The translations under genes and the position numbers were made by a program. From Domibacillus robiginosus (lineage in GTDB: Bacteria > Bacillota > Bacilli > Bacillales > Domibacillaceae), in NCBI RefSeq assembly GCF_000966195.1, contig NZ_LAHL01000003.1:411719-475718 (forward strand): a stretch of DNA of 64,000 nucleotides, read 5' to 3'. Shown here piece after piece: positions 50,035-62,138 of the stretch. A model generated the notes under the pieces. It searched no databases. It was not told the DNA's origin and was given only the letters and a program-made list of their open reading frames with translations. Positions within the stretch are counted from its first letter, which is position 1. Every line of letters begins with the position of its first letter.

Positions 50035-50889
50035 ATGAATAAAAAATGGCTTCTAAGCTTGCTAACAGCTGCCATTATGCTTGTACTTGCGGCTTGCGGC
50101 GGCGGGGACAAAGCAGAAGATAATGAATCAGCCTCAGGCGGTTCATCCGAAGAGGATAAAACAATCGTTGTTGGAGCATCCAACATACCGCATGCGGTAA
50201 TCCTTGAACAGGCAAAGCCAATACTGGAAGAGAAGGGCTATGATCTGCAAATTGAAACATTCCAGGATTACATTTTGCCAAATACGGCGCTTGAAGAAGG
50301 CGACCTGGATGCAAACTATTTCCAGCATATTCCATACCTTGAGGCTCAGAAAAAAGAACACGGCTATGATTTCGTTAACGCAGGTGGTATTCATATCGAG
50401 CCAATCGGTGTTTATTCACAGAAATATAAAAGTCTGGATGAACTTCCAGATGGGGCAACCATTTTAATGAGTTCCTCTGTTGCAGATCATGGACGAATTT
50501 TAACGATGCTTGAAAAAGAAGGACTTATTACGTTAAAAGAAGGCGTTGTAAAAGAAGAAGCAACAATTGAGGACATCGCAGAAAACAAAAAGAATTTTAA
50601 ATTTGATTATCAATATGAAGCTGCACTACTTCCGCAGATATATAATAGCGGAGAAGGCGACGCTGTTTTAATCAATTCCAATTACGCAATTGATGCAGGC
50701 TTAAACCCGCTTGAAGATTCAATTGCTGTTGAAGACAAAGAATCACCATACGTAAATGTCATCGCAGTTCGTTCTGGCGATGAAAATAAAGATAAGATCA
50801 AAGCACTTGTGGATGTATTGCATTCACAAGAAATTCAAGACTTTATTTTAAAAGAATGGGGCGGAGCAGTCGTTCCGGTAACAGAATAA
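50035..50889 (+). CDS. metQ: methionine-binding lipoprotein MetQ
   Basis: A 284-residue NlpA-family substrate-binding lipoprotein. The signal peptide ends in lipobox LAAC (Cys about residue 21), followed by an acidic linker and the binding domain with VVGASNIPHAVILEQ, NTALEEGDLDANYFQHIPYL and GGIHIEPIGVYSQKYKSL. It delivers methionine to MetNP. GGAGGA precedes ATG 50035. A terminator follows. Confidence 0.95.
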   Translation: MNKKWLLSLLTAAIMLVLAACGGGDKAEDNESASGGSSEEDKTIVVGASNIPHAVILEQAKPILEEKGYDLQIETFQDYILPNTALEEGDLDANYFQHIPYLEAQKKEHGYDFVNAGGIHIEPIGVYSQKYKSLDELPDGATILMSSSVADHGRILTMLEKEGLITLKEGVVKEEATIEDIAENKKNFKFDYQYEAALLPQIYNSGEGDAVLINSNYAIDAGLNPLEDSIAVEDKESPYVNVIAVRSGDENKDKIKALVDVLHSQEIQDFILKEWGGAVVPVTE

Positions 50890-50893
50890 AAAG

Positions 50894-50929
50894 GAAAAGC
50901 GTCCGGTGCCTGCCGGGCGCTTTTCTTTT
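50894..50929 (+). terminator. intrinsic terminator of metNPQ
   Basis: GAAAAGCGTCCGG, loop TGCCTG, CCGGGCGCTTTTC, then TTTTG. Confidence 0.88.
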
Positions 50930-50939
50930 GGTATACTTT

Positions 50940-51150
50940 TCGGATAATTGCGAATTCAAGAGAAAAAGGTTTATATTCTGAGATAGCGGCTATATAAAGG
51001 AGTAAATCGGAGCTCACCTGTTGTGAGTGGCATTAAAGCTGTTATACAGCTTTTGGCCTTCAGCCTGAATACTGCTATCATAAGTAGCGGAGTTGCATAC
51101 AGGCTCTAAAAAAAACGAAAAGGATTGATTCCCCATTAGTAACTCACTTG
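50940..51150 (+). other. gene-poor stretch with a small hairpin, before the 59-residue frame
   Basis: About 210 bases without a clear gene. It holds an unused ribosome-site-like AAAGGAG (50997) with no start after it, and a hairpin AAAGCTGT-TAT-ACAGCTTTT (about 51035-51055) that resembles a weak terminator. A 28-codon hydrophobic frame from a GTG near 51024 lacks a properly spaced rib- osome site. A short regulatory RNA or a decayed gene is possible. Confidence 0.3.
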
Positions 51151-51152
51151 AT

Positions 51153-51332
51153 ATGAAGTACACAGAAGGTATGGAGAAAGCCATGCATGCATCGCATGGT
51201 GTCGGCTATGCGGAGTACAATCAAAAGCATGAAGTGAGAATGGATATTGAGCAGCAGCGTGAGGAAGACTATCAGCAGTCAAGACGCATGGTTGCAGACT
51301 TTAACCGCAAATTTACGAACCACCTTTCATAA
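51153..51332 (+). CDS. short hypothetical protein
   Basis: A 59-residue charged, helical frame beginning MKYTEGMEKAMHASHG and ending FNRKFTNHLS, with VRMDIEQQREEDYQQSRRM in the middle. It stops just before a strong terminator, which supports expression. No good ribosome site precedes ATG 51153; AAAAGGATTG lies about 28 bases upstream, and the frame is open back to 51132, so the gene may be N-terminally damaged or start at a rare codon. Family not recognised. It replaces yurZ, which sits here in B. subtilis. Confidence 0.45.
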   Translation: MKYTEGMEKAMHASHGVGYAEYNQKHEVRMDIEQQREEDYQQSRRMVADFNRKFTNHLS

Positions 51333-51335
51333 TGG

Positions 51336-51377
51336 AAAAGCAGAAAAACCGGCAAAAAAGCCGGTTTTTCTGCTTTT
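51336..51377. terminator. strong symmetrical terminator before sufC
   Basis: AAAAGCAGAAAAACCGGC, loop of six A, GCCGGTTTTTCTGCTTTT: an 18-base-pair palindrome with T and A runs. Confidence 0.92.
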
Positions 51378-51411
51378 ATTTGAGAATACGACATGTAATC
51401 GTTTTCCTTGG

Positions 51412-51440
51412 TTGAATATAAATTTAATTTGTTATAAGAT
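51412..51440 (+). promoter_or_regulatory. sufCDSUB promoter
   Basis: TTGAAT (51412-51417), 17 bases, TAAGAT (51435-51440). A direct repeat of TGAGAATA follows (about 51446-51465) and could be a regulator site; no known operator was recognised. Confidence 0.6.
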
Positions 51441-51507
51441 TGTAATGAGAATAAATTGAGAATAGACATAATCGGTTGTCTCGGCCGATGAATACGGAGG
51501 GTAAAAG

Positions 51508-52284
51508 ATGTCACAATCAACGTTAACAATTAAAAATCTTCACGTCTCAATCGACGGGAAAGAAATTTTAAAAGGGGTAAACCTTGAAATTAAAGGCGGC
51601 GAGTTCCATGCGATCATGGGGCCGAACGGAACAGGGAAATCCACTCTTTCTTCCGCGATTATGGGGCACCCTAAATATGAAGTAACAGAAGGTTCGATCA
51701 CGTTTGATGGTGAAGACGTGCTTGAAATGGAAGTAGATGAGCGCGCACGTGCCGGTCTTTTCCTTGCTATGCAGTACCCAAGCGAAATTACAGGCGTAAC
51801 AAACGCTGAATTTCTGCGTTCAGCAGTAAATGCGCGCCGCGAAGAAGGCGATGAAATTTCCCTTATGAAATTTATTCGCAAAATGGACGCAAACATGGAT
51901 GTTCTTGAAATGGATCAGGATATGGCACAGCGTTACTTAAACGAAGGATTCTCTGGCGGAGAGAAAAAGCGCAATGAAATTCTTCAATTAATGACAATTC
52001 AGCCGAAAATTGCGATCCTTGACGAGATTGACTCCGGTCTTGATATTGATGCATTAAAAGTCGTTTCAAAAGGCATCAATAACATGCGCGGCGAAGATTT
52101 TGGCTGCCTGATGATTACGCACTACCAGCGTCTTTTAAACTACATTACACCTGACTACGTCCATGTTATGATGCAGGGCAAAATCGTGAAATCCGGTGGA
52201 GCGGAGCTAGCGGAACGCCTGGAAGCAGAAGGTTATGACTGGATCAAGCAGGAACTTGGCATCGAAGACGAAACGGTACAGTAA
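51508..52284 (+). CDS. sufC: Fe-S cluster assembly ATPase SufC
   Basis: A 258-residue ABC-type ATPase of the SufBCD scaffold complex. Walker A is GPNGTGKST (about residue 38), the signature NEGFSGGEKKR (about 148), Walker B AILDEIDSGLDID. It powers conformational change in SufB-SufD during cluster assembly. GGAGG lies before ATG 51508. First gene of the suf operon. Confidence 0.97.
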   Translation: MSQSTLTIKNLHVSIDGKEILKGVNLEIKGGEFHAIMGPNGTGKSTLSSAIMGHPKYEVTEGSITFDGEDVLEMEVDERARAGLFLAMQYPSEITGVTNAEFLRSAVNARREEGDEISLMKFIRKMDANMDVLEMDQDMAQRYLNEGFSGGEKKRNEILQLMTIQPKIAILDEIDSGLDIDALKVVSKGINNMRGEDFGCLMITHYQRLLNYITPDYVHVMMQGKIVKSGGAELAERLEAEGYDWIKQELGIEDETVQ

Positions 52285-52303
52285 TCGTATAGGAGGAACG
52301 GAC

Positions 52304-55264
<2,961 letters not shown>

Positions 55265-55292
55265 AGTACAGATGACGAATAAGTGAAAAAAA

Positions 55293-55327
55293 GCAGGCTG
55301 GGTGATCATCATGTTCACTCAGCCTGC
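55293..55327 (+). other. hairpin between sufU and sufB
   Basis: GCAGGCTGGGTGA (55293-55305) pairs with TCACTCAGCCTGC (55315-55327), one mismatch, with no T run after it. It lies directly before the sufB ribosome site. It may be an RNA processing or stability element that sets SufB level relative to the upstream genes. Confidence 0.6.
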
Positions 55328-55347
55328 ACCAACAGGAGGAATGCAGC

Positions 55348-56745
55348 ATGGCTAAAAAAGCCCCTGAAATTGGCGATTACAAGTATGGCTTCCATGACCG
55401 CGACGTATCGGTTTTTCGTTCAGAACGCGGATTGACGCCTGAAATCGTAAAAGAAATTTCAAAAATGAAAGAAGAACCACAATGGATGCTCGATTTCCGT
55501 TTGAAATCATTAGAGTATTTTTATAATATGCCGATGCCTCAATGGGGAGGCGATATGGCGTCTCTTAACTTTGATGAAATTACGTATTATGTAAAACCGT
55601 CTGAACGGTCAGAGAAATCATGGGATGAAGTACCGGACGAAATCAAGCAAACGTTTGACAAGCTTGGCATTCCGGAAGCAGAACAAAAGTATCTTGCAGG
55701 GGTTTCAGCACAGTACGAATCTGAGGTTGTATACCACAACATGAAAGAAGATTTGGAAGAGCTTGGAATTGTCTTTAAAGATACAGATTCTGCTTTGAAA
55801 GAAAACGAAGACATTTTCCGCAAGTACTGGGCGAAAATCATTCCGCCAACAGATAACAAATTTGCTGCACTAAATTCGGCTGTTTGGTCAGGCGGCTCAT
55901 TCATCTATGTTCCACCGGGCGTGAAAGTGGATACGCCGCTTCAAGCGTATTTCCGCATCAACTCGGAAAACATGGGTCAGTTCGAGCGTACATTAATCAT
56001 TGTCGATAAAGATGCAAGTGTACATTACGTTGAAGGCTGTACAGCTCCTGTTTACACAACAAACTCACTTCACTCAGCAGTTGTTGAAATTGCGATTGAA
56101 GCGGGAGGATACTGCCGTTATACAACGATTCAAAACTGGGCGAATAACGTATTCAACCTGGTAACGAAGCGTGCTGTTTGTGAAGAAAACGCAACAATGG
56201 AATGGGTAGATGGAAACATCGGCTCTAAACTGACAATGAAATATCCAGCTGTTATCTTAAAAGGTGAGGGTGCACGCGGTATGACACTGTCGATCGCTCT
56301 GGCCGGCAAAGGACAGCACCAGGATGCAGGGGCAAAAATGATTCACCTTGCACCAAATACATCATCTACAATCGTTTCTAAATCAATCTCGAAACAAGGC
56401 GGGAAAGTAACGTACCGTGGTATCGTTCACTTTGGCCGTAAAGCAGAAGGCGCCCGTTCAAATATCGAGTGCGATACGCTTATTATGGATAACAAATCAA
56501 CGTCGGATACAATTCCATACAATGAAATTTTAAATGACAACATTTCTCTTGAGCATGAAGCAAAAGTATCAAAAGTGTCTGAAGAGCAATTGTTCTACTT
56601 GATGAGCCGCGGTATTTCAGAGGAAGAAGCAACTGAAATGATCGTTATGGGCTTTATCGAGCCATTTACAAAAGAATTGCCAATGGAATATGCTGTTGAA
56701 ATGAACCGTCTCATTAAATTCGAAATGGAAGGTTCTATCGGTTAA
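55348..56745 (+). CDS. sufB: Fe-S cluster assembly protein SufB
   Basis: A 465-residue scaffold protein on which clusters are built. Family segments are [24 protein letters not shown] (first part), [23 protein letters not shown] with a conserved Cys, and [21 protein letters not shown] with the conserved Glu and His region. ATG 55348 has AGGAGGA before it, 83 bases after sufU. Last gene of sufCDSUB. Confidence 0.97.
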   Translation: MAKKAPEIGDYKYGFHDRDVSVFRSERGLTPEIVKEISKMKEEPQWMLDFRLKSLEYFYNMPMPQWGGDMASLNFDEITYYVKPSERSEKSWDEVPDEIKQTFDKLGIPEAEQKYLAGVSAQYESEVVYHNMKEDLEELGIVFKDTDSALKENEDIFRKYWAKIIPPTDNKFAALNSAVWSGGSFIYVPPGVKVDTPLQAYFRINSENMGQFERTLIIVDKDASVHYVEGCTAPVYTTNSLHSAVVEIAIEAGGYCRYTTIQNWANNVFNLVTKRAVCEENATMEWVDGNIGSKLTMKYPAVILKGEGARGMTLSIALAGKGQHQDAGAKMIHLAPNTSSTIVSKSISKQGGKVTYRGIVHFGRKAEGARSNIECDTLIMDNKSTSDTIPYNEILNDNISLEHEAKVSKVSEEQLFYLMSRGISEEEATEMIVMGFIEPFTKELPMEYAVEMNRLIKFEMEGSIG

Positions 56746-56857
56746 TTTCGAAGCAACCTTTATTTATAAGGCTTTTAACAGAAGGCGAGCTGTGGTAAAT
56801 CAGCTGCATACCAGGAAATGGATCAGGTCCAATTGGATTTTGTTCTGAAGGGTGTGC

Positions 56858-56884
56858 GGCGAACTTATCCAGTTCGTCTTTTTC
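56858..56884 (+). terminator. intrinsic terminator of the suf operon
   Basis: GGCGAACT, loop TATCC, AGTTCGTC with one G-T pair, then TTTTTCTATTTTT. Confidence 0.7.
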
Positions 56885-57006
56885 TATTTTTCAGCTACAT
56901 TGAGATAAGCGGCTGAGGTTGTTTAAAACTTTGATTTCAAAGAGATTTGATATAAAATTTTTAGCAGAGAGCCAACAAATGACCATACATACTGGAGGGA
57001 ATCCAA

Positions 57007-57339
57007 TTGCCGCACTTAGTGATTCGGGGAGTATCGATTGAAGAAATGAAAAGAATCAGCAAGCCATTAGTAGAAGAGCTTGCAGAAATTTGTGAATGCG
57101 GGACAGATAATTTTACGTTCGAAGTGCCTCATTCCACATTTGTATTTGATGGAGAGGAGATTCCAGCCTTCCCGCTTATTGAAGTAAAATGGTTTGAACG
57201 CGGGCAGGAAAGCCGCGATCGCTTCGCTCAATCCGTTACAAGACATATCATGTCAACAGGTGCTGATGAAGTAGAGGTCGTGTTTATTCCTTTTTCCGAG
57301 CCTGCTTATTATATTAATGGTGAAAGAGTCGGAGAGTAA
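57007..57339 (+). CDS. DUF1904 family protein (tautomerase-like fold)
   Basis: A 110-residue protein starting MPHLVIRGVSIEEM; with the initiator removed, Pro would be at the N-terminus as in tautomerases. It includes FDGEEIPAFPLIEVKWFERGQ and DEVEVVFIPFSEPAYY. TTG 57007 follows TGGAGGG. A TTGATT-N16-TAAAAT promoter (56931-56958) is plausible. Function unknown for the family. It is followed by the terminator that adjoins repeat D. Confidence 0.82.
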   Translation: MPHLVIRGVSIEEMKRISKPLVEELAEICECGTDNFTFEVPHSTFVFDGEEIPAFPLIEVKWFERGQESRDRFAQSVTRHIMSTGADEVEVVFIPFSEPAYYINGERVGE

Positions 57340-57413
57340 AGAAAGCATTGGTGAATGGAAGACCCGGGGACAGCTGCTTTTCCTATCGGCCTGGCAGCGT
57401 GTTACAACTATTC

Positions 57414-57447
57414 AAAGACCAAACTATCCAAGTGGTTTGGTCTTTTC
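57414..57447 (+). terminator. terminator after the DUF1904 gene, left copy of a duplicated pair
   Basis: AAAGACCAAAC, loop, GTTTGGTCTTTT. A near-identical hairpin lies at 57996-58030, on the other side of repeat D. Confidence 0.85.
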
Positions 57448-57448
57448 T

Positions 57449-57995
57449 TAGTGTTGAAAAACAAAGAGGTAAAGAGAAAATTTGTTTTTTCAAAAAGGGT
57501 AGGTGGTGTGTTTCTTTTTTAGCTTGCCCGAAAGCCTCCCCCTTTTGAAAAACAGGGTTAGTGGGCTACGGACTGACGGCTGCGCTAACAGCAGGGGCGA
57601 ACGATGAACCAGCTATCGCTTCGCGCTGTTCGTTTCATCCTGTCCGCTCGTCACGCGGGAGTCTGCGCCGGCAGCCCTCCGCCCATTATGCTTCTGAAAA
57701 GCAGAGAGGTTGAAAGGGTTTTTCTGTTCTTTCTAGCAAAGAAAGAGAAACACATTAGGCTTTACTGGCTGCCTTTCCTCCCCACAAAGGCGGCAGGCGC
57801 GGAGCGTAGACTCCTAAGGGACTAGCGGGACAGGTGAGCTCGACTTTGCTACGAAGTGACGAAGACGAGCTCACCGTCTGCCCCTTGGAAAGCGGAGCCC
57901 CGCGAATGCCGCTTCTTCTATACTTCGGCTAAGAACGGTTACTAAACATGGAGATTTTGAGAATGATTTAGCCGGACAATATTTCAATAAAATGC
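57449..57995 (+). repeat. dispersed intergenic repeat, copy D (diverged)
   Basis: About 547 bases without a gene. It begins TTAGTGTTGAAAAACAAAG, like the CAGTGTGTAAACAAAG start of A-C. The GC-rich core (57789-57912) has GGCGGCAGGCGCGGAGCG, TAGACTCCTAAGGGACTAGC and CCCCTTGGAAAGCGGAGCC, parallel to the other copies, with a perfect stem GGTGAGCTCG/CGAGCTCACC (57833-57842, 57866-57875). Upstream GCGGGAGTCTGCGCCGGC (about 57655) is the same landmark inverted. Confidence 0.7.
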
Positions 57996-58030
57996 AAAGA
58001 CCAAACTACCGACGTGGTTTGGTTCTTTTT
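57996..58030 (+). terminator. right copy of the duplicated terminator flanking repeat D
   Basis: AAAGACCAAAC, loop, GTGGTTTGGTTCTTTTT. Confidence 0.8.
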
Positions 58031-58294
58031 ATTGCTATGATAAAATGAAAAATGGATGTAAATAATGGAAAAGATGAGTAAGAGTCAATGAGAGCCAGAA
58101 AGGGTAATAAGAAATCATACTATAAATCGCTCTTTCAAAGAAGGAAAGCCGTTGAATGATAGGGAATACATTTTCGGAGAATGCGATCGTCTTTTTGAAA
58201 GGGAAAAGTTAAAATAAAAGAGCGGGCATTTAGGATGCTTGAAATTCACAGCCCTTCCTACATATGCTACACTCTTACTACGAGGTGATACGAG
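58031..58294. other. intergenic stretch with no gene seen
   Basis: About 260 AT-rich bases with no frame bearing a ribosome site; GAGGTGATACGAG at its end serves the next gene. Confidence 0.6.
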
Positions 58295-59140
58295 ATGATT
58301 TATACAGGGGTAACCGGCTGGGGAGATCATGACACGCTTTATACGCAAGGAGTCGCTTCCCGTGATAAATTAACCGAGTATGCAGCGCATTTCCCGACCG
58401 TTGAGCTTGACTCCAGCTTTTATGCTGTGCAGCCGGAGCGCAACATGCGGAAATGGACAGAAGACACGCCAGACGGTTTTCGATTTGTGGTGAAAGCATA
58501 CCAGGGAATGACCGGACATGAACGGGGCGAAATTCCGTTTGACTCGAAAGAAGAAATGTTTCACGCATTTAACTTATCCCTCACACCGATGCTTGAAACA
58601 GGAAAGCTTGCTATGGTCTTGTTTCAGTTTCCGCCCTGGTTCGACTGTACACGTGAGAACGTGACTTACATTCGATACTGCCGTGAGAAAATGGGAAACG
58701 TGCCGCTCGCAATAGAATTTCGAAATCAAACCTGGTATCAAGCCAGGTATTTTGATAAAACTATTTCTTTTTTAGAGCAGGAAAACTGGATTCATACGGT
58801 ATGCGATGAGCCGCAGGCCGGTGAAGGGTCAATTCCTATTGTACTGCAGGCAACAAACAAGGAAAAAACACTTGTCCGTCTGCATGGACGGAACCGGGCA
58901 GGCTGGCGGAAAAATGGCCAGAAAAATTGGCGCAAAGTTCGCTATCTGTACCGTTATAATGAACATGAATTGCAGCAATGGGTAGAGTTTATAAACGAAC
59001 TGGATAAGCAGTCCAAAGATGTATATGTGCTGTTTAATAACAATTCCGGTGGAGATGCGGCGGATAATGCCAAGCAGTTTTTAAAACTGGCAGATATTCA
59101 ATATGATAATTTGGCTTCACGGCAACTGGATTTGTTTTAG
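58295..59140 (+). CDS. yunF: DUF72 family protein YunF
   Basis: A 281-residue TIM-barrel-like DUF72 protein. It opens MIYTGVTGWGDHD and contains YAAHFPTVELDSSFYAVQP, FRFVVKAYQGMTGH, LVLFQFPPWF-type strand and RLHGRNRAGW, and ends NNNSGGDAADNAKQFLKLA. The family has no settled function. GAGGTGATACGAG precedes ATG 58295. Order yunF-yunE-yunD-yunB resembles B. subtilis, without yunC. Confidence 0.88.
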   Translation: MIYTGVTGWGDHDTLYTQGVASRDKLTEYAAHFPTVELDSSFYAVQPERNMRKWTEDTPDGFRFVVKAYQGMTGHERGEIPFDSKEEMFHAFNLSLTPMLETGKLAMVLFQFPPWFDCTRENVTYIRYCREKMGNVPLAIEFRNQTWYQARYFDKTISFLEQENWIHTVCDEPQAGEGSIPIVLQATNKEKTLVRLHGRNRAGWRKNGQKNWRKVRYLYRYNEHELQQWVEFINELDKQSKDVYVLFNNNSGGDAADNAKQFLKLADIQYDNLASRQLDLF

Positions 59141-59156
59141 GAGGCTAGTATGTAAG

Positions 59157-59966
59157 ATGGAATGGATTCTTTTACTCGGCATCGGTCTGCTTGCAGCAGC
59201 AATCGGTGCCCTTGTTGGACTTGGCGGCGGGATTATCATCGTGCCGGCGCTGCTTTTTTTAGGCGGCACGGCACTGCTGGATCCTGTTTCCCCGCAAATA
59301 GCAGTAGGTACGTCGTCGGTTATCTTAATTGTTACCGGCTTATCTTCGACTCTTGCTTATATGAAACAGAAAAAAGTGGATTATAAATTAGGCTTTATTT
59401 TATTCGTTGGCAGCGCACCCGGGAGTTTGTTTGGAGCCTGGGCCAACAAAGGGCTGAACACGGAGCAGTTCAGTTTGTTTTTTGGCTTATTCATGGTATT
59501 TATGTCTTTTGTGCTTATGCTGAAAAACCGGGCAAAGCCGCTGTTTGGATCCCGCGGTATCACCCGGACATTCATAGATAATGAAGGAACACATACATAT
59601 TCCATTGAGCCGATTACAGGAACGATCGCTTCATTTGTCGTCGGTTTTTTAGGCGGTTTGTTTGGGATTGGCGGCGGTTCCCTTATGGTGCCCGCCATGA
59701 TTATGCTGTTTGCGGTACCGCCGCACGTAGCGGTTGCCACATCGATGCTGCTTATTTTTTTATCGGCCGGTGTGTCGAGCATTACGCATCTATATCTTGG
59801 AAACGTCAACTGGCTTTATGTCGCGGCGCTAGTACCTGGTGCCTGGTTCGGGGCAAAGCTCGGTGCCTGGCTCAATGCCCGGCTGGCATCCCAGACAGTT
59901 GTCATCATGCTCCGGCTCGTTTTGATTTTGGTCGGTGTCCGCTTGATCTGGCAGGGCATTCATTAA
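59157..59966 (+). CDS. yunE: TSUP-family membrane transporter YunE
   Basis: A 269-residue TSUP (TauE/SafE) permease with about eight helices. The two family repeats are visible as GALVGLGGGIIIVPALLFLG (residues about 17-36) and GFLGGLFGIGGGSLMVPAMI (about 165-184). Members export or import sulfite, sulfoacetate or similar anions. ATG 59157 is used; AGGAGG lies twelve bases upstream, with an ATG-TAA pair in between at 59150. Confidence 0.87.
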   Translation: MEWILLLGIGLLAAAIGALVGLGGGIIIVPALLFLGGTALLDPVSPQIAVGTSSVILIVTGLSSTLAYMKQKKVDYKLGFILFVGSAPGSLFGAWANKGLNTEQFSLFFGLFMVFMSFVLMLKNRAKPLFGSRGITRTFIDNEGTHTYSIEPITGTIASFVVGFLGGLFGIGGGSLMVPAMIMLFAVPPHVAVATSMLLIFLSAGVSSITHLYLGNVNWLYVAALVPGAWFGAKLGAWLNARLASQTVVIMLRLVLILVGVRLIWQGIH

Positions 59967-59979
59967 AGGTGGAGTGAAC

Positions 59980-61335
59980 ATGGAAAAAACAATACATATT
60001 TATCATACGAATGATTTACACAGCCATTTTGAAAATTGGCCGAGAATTGCCCAATTTTTAAAGGAGAGACGGCAGCTGCATCAATCAGCAGGAGAATTTT
60101 CTTTTGCTTTTGATATTGGCGATCATGTAGATCGGGCTCACCCGTTAACCGAAGGAACGCTTGGGTCTTTTAACATTGATTTATTAAATGAATCTCAATT
60201 TGACGCAGCGGCAATTGGCAATAACGAAGGCATCACAATGCCGAATGAAGCATTAAACCGGCTGTATGAACGGGCGCGCTTTCCGATCGTTTGCGCCAAC
60301 TTGTTTGAAAAAAATGGAGAAACCCGGCCGGACTGGGTAGTGCCGCATACATTTTTTAAAGCTGGTGACACAACCATTGCTGTTACTTCTGCAACGGCCC
60401 AGTACACAGCATTTTACGAGCTTTTAGATTGGTGTGTTACGCTCCCGGTCGATGAGCTGAAGCGGCAAATTGCGATGCTGAAAAAAAGAGCTGATATTGT
60501 CATTGTACTGTCGCACCTTGGTATGTACGATGATGAAAAACTGGCTGAGGAAACAGAAGCAGATGTGATTCTTGGTGGACATACCCATCATACATTTCAT
60601 GAAGGAAAAGAAGTAAACGGAACGCTGATGGCAGCAGCTGGAAAGTATGGTTACTTTATAGGTCATGTAGAAGTGGATATTGATGCGGATGGCCGTGTCA
60701 CTGCCAATCGGGCACGTGTGTATGAAACCAGCCGGTCCCTTGTGCCGCCTGCAGACGAAGCAAAGCAGCTGGCCCGCTTTGAAGAGCAGGGGAAAAAAGC
60801 GCTGTCGGTGCCGGTGGTCCATCTTCAAAAAGAACTTTGGAGTGATTGGTTCAGGCCATCACCACTGCCTCAAATGCTGGCGGAAGCACTGACAGACTGG
60901 TGCGAAGCCGACTGCTCCTTTTTAAACTCAGGCGTAGTGCTAGGGAACTTGCCGGCAGGGGACATTTCCAAATATGATCTGCACAAGCTGCTTCCCCATC
61001 CGATTAATCCGTGCTTAATCGAACTTACAGGGGCAGAACTATCTGAAGTGCTGCGCCAAACGTGCGACGAAAAATGGCCGCACCTGCAAATCAAAGGACT
61101 CGGTTTTCGCGGCAGCGTCATGGGGCAATTTGTGTACGACCGGATCACCATTGATAAGCCGAATGTTTTCATTAACGGTGCACCTGTTGACTTAAAGCGA
61201 ACATACAAGCTTGCTACACTTGATATGTTTACATATGGCCACTACTTCGTTGAACTGCACCGGGCCTCGTCAAAACGTTATTTTATGCCCGAGTTTTTAC
61301 GAGATATTATGGAGTGGAAGCTTTTGCAACTATAA
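59980..61335 (+). CDS. yunD: 5'-nucleotidase/2',3'-cyclic phosphodiesterase-type metallophosphoesterase YunD
   Basis: A 451-residue two-domain enzyme. The metallophosphoesterase domain has IYHTNDLHSHFE (residues about 6-17), AFDIGDHVDR, AIGNNEG (Asn where GNHE is usual), VIVLSHLGMYDD and ILGGHTHHTF; the C-terminal 5'-nucleotidase domain has FLNSGVVLGNLPAG and YKLATLDMFTYG. There is no signal peptide, so it should act in the cytoplasm, unlike secreted nucleotidases. GGTGGAG precedes ATG 59980, 13 bases after yunE. Confidence 0.9.
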   Translation: MEKTIHIYHTNDLHSHFENWPRIAQFLKERRQLHQSAGEFSFAFDIGDHVDRAHPLTEGTLGSFNIDLLNESQFDAAAIGNNEGITMPNEALNRLYERARFPIVCANLFEKNGETRPDWVVPHTFFKAGDTTIAVTSATAQYTAFYELLDWCVTLPVDELKRQIAMLKKRADIVIVLSHLGMYDDEKLAEETEADVILGGHTHHTFHEGKEVNGTLMAAAGKYGYFIGHVEVDIDADGRVTANRARVYETSRSLVPPADEAKQLARFEEQGKKALSVPVVHLQKELWSDWFRPSPLPQMLAEALTDWCEADCSFLNSGVVLGNLPAGDISKYDLHKLLPHPINPCLIELTGAELSEVLRQTCDEKWPHLQIKGLGFRGSVMGQFVYDRITIDKPNVFINGAPVDLKRTYKLATLDMFTYGHYFVELHRASSKRYFMPEFLRDIMEWKLLQL

Positions 61336-61348
61336 GCCTTCTTTCCCG

Positions 61349-61356
61349 CATACAAT
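61349..61356 (+). promoter_or_regulatory. possible sigma-E -10 element for yunB
   Basis: CATACAAT matches the sigma-E -10 exactly and sits within the small hairpin CCGCATACAATGCGG before yunB, a sigma-E gene in B. subtilis. The -35 region (CTATAAG) is a poor match. Confidence 0.4.
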
Positions 61357-61376
61357 GCGGAAAAGGAGGTTTTTTT

Positions 61377-62108
61377 ATGCGCAGGCGCAGGAAATGGAAA
61401 AGCCGTGCTTCGTCATCGGGCCGCCGCCGCTTCCTAACAGTCCTCATTTTATTTATAGGTGTCATCATCTTTGTTCTTTGGCTGATTAACCGAAACATTC
61501 AGCCGGTCATCTTGAACTTCGCCGAGGCACAAACCAATAAAATCGCCTCTATGGTTCTGCAAAAAGCAATCAGTGAAGAAATTACAGAAAATCTCAATAT
61601 AAAGGATATTATGACAACAGAAAAAGGCGAAGGCGGATCAACGACCTTTAATGCAGAAGTAATCAACCGGGTGCTTGCCGAAGTCACCGATCTTGCTGAA
61701 GAAAATTTAGATCAAGCCGAAGCAGGGAACTTAACAGAGCTGCAAGAAATTTCAGGTGTTGAAATTGATGCAGAAGAAACAAAGCGGGCACAGGGAATCG
61801 CTTATACCATCCCGCTCGGTCAAATCACAAACAATGCCATTCTTGGTAATCTCGGGCCGCGTATTCCGATTCGGTTTCACGCCATTGGGGATGTAACGTC
61901 AAATGTTAAAACAAAAGTAGAGCCATTTGGCATTAATTCCGCTTATGTTGAAGTGTACATTGAACTGGAAGTCAGCGTAGAAGTTATCGTTCCGTTTGCG
62001 GTCGATACAACAGTCGTTAAACAAACTCTTCCTGTAGCCATGGGTCTTGTTCATGGAACAGTACCAAATTATTATAACCCTGATTCAATCACTGCACCGT
62101 CGAAATAA
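61377..62108 (+). CDS. yunB: sporulation protein YunB
   Basis: A 243-residue protein with a very basic N-terminus (MRRRRKWKSR), one transmembrane helix (about 20-40) and an extracellular or intermembrane-space domain with INRNIQPVILNFAEAQTNKI, YTIPLGQITNNAILGNLGP and PNYYNPDS near the end. In B. subtilis YunB is made in the mother cell and needed for efficient sporulation. AAAAGGAGG lies eight bases before ATG 61377. Confidence 0.92.
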   Translation: MRRRRKWKSRASSSGRRRFLTVLILFIGVIIFVLWLINRNIQPVILNFAEAQTNKIASMVLQKAISEEITENLNIKDIMTTEKGEGGSTTFNAEVINRVLAEVTDLAEENLDQAEAGNLTELQEISGVEIDAEETKRAQGIAYTIPLGQITNNAILGNLGPRIPIRFHAIGDVTSNVKTKVEPFGINSAYVEVYIELEVSVEVIVPFAVDTTVVKQTLPVAMGLVHGTVPNYYNPDSITAPSK

Positions 62109-62138
62109 CAAAGAGTAGAAAAAGTTTGTATTTTTTGA

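Noticed and set aside
51000..51060. T-box or other riboswitch before the 59-residue frame
   Set aside because: No AGGGTGGNACCGCG motif or other conserved aptamer; only a small hairpin.
57604..57825. Frames inside repeat D (and similar ones in A-C) as genes
   Set aside because: No ribosome sites and they follow the repeat sequence, not a protein family.
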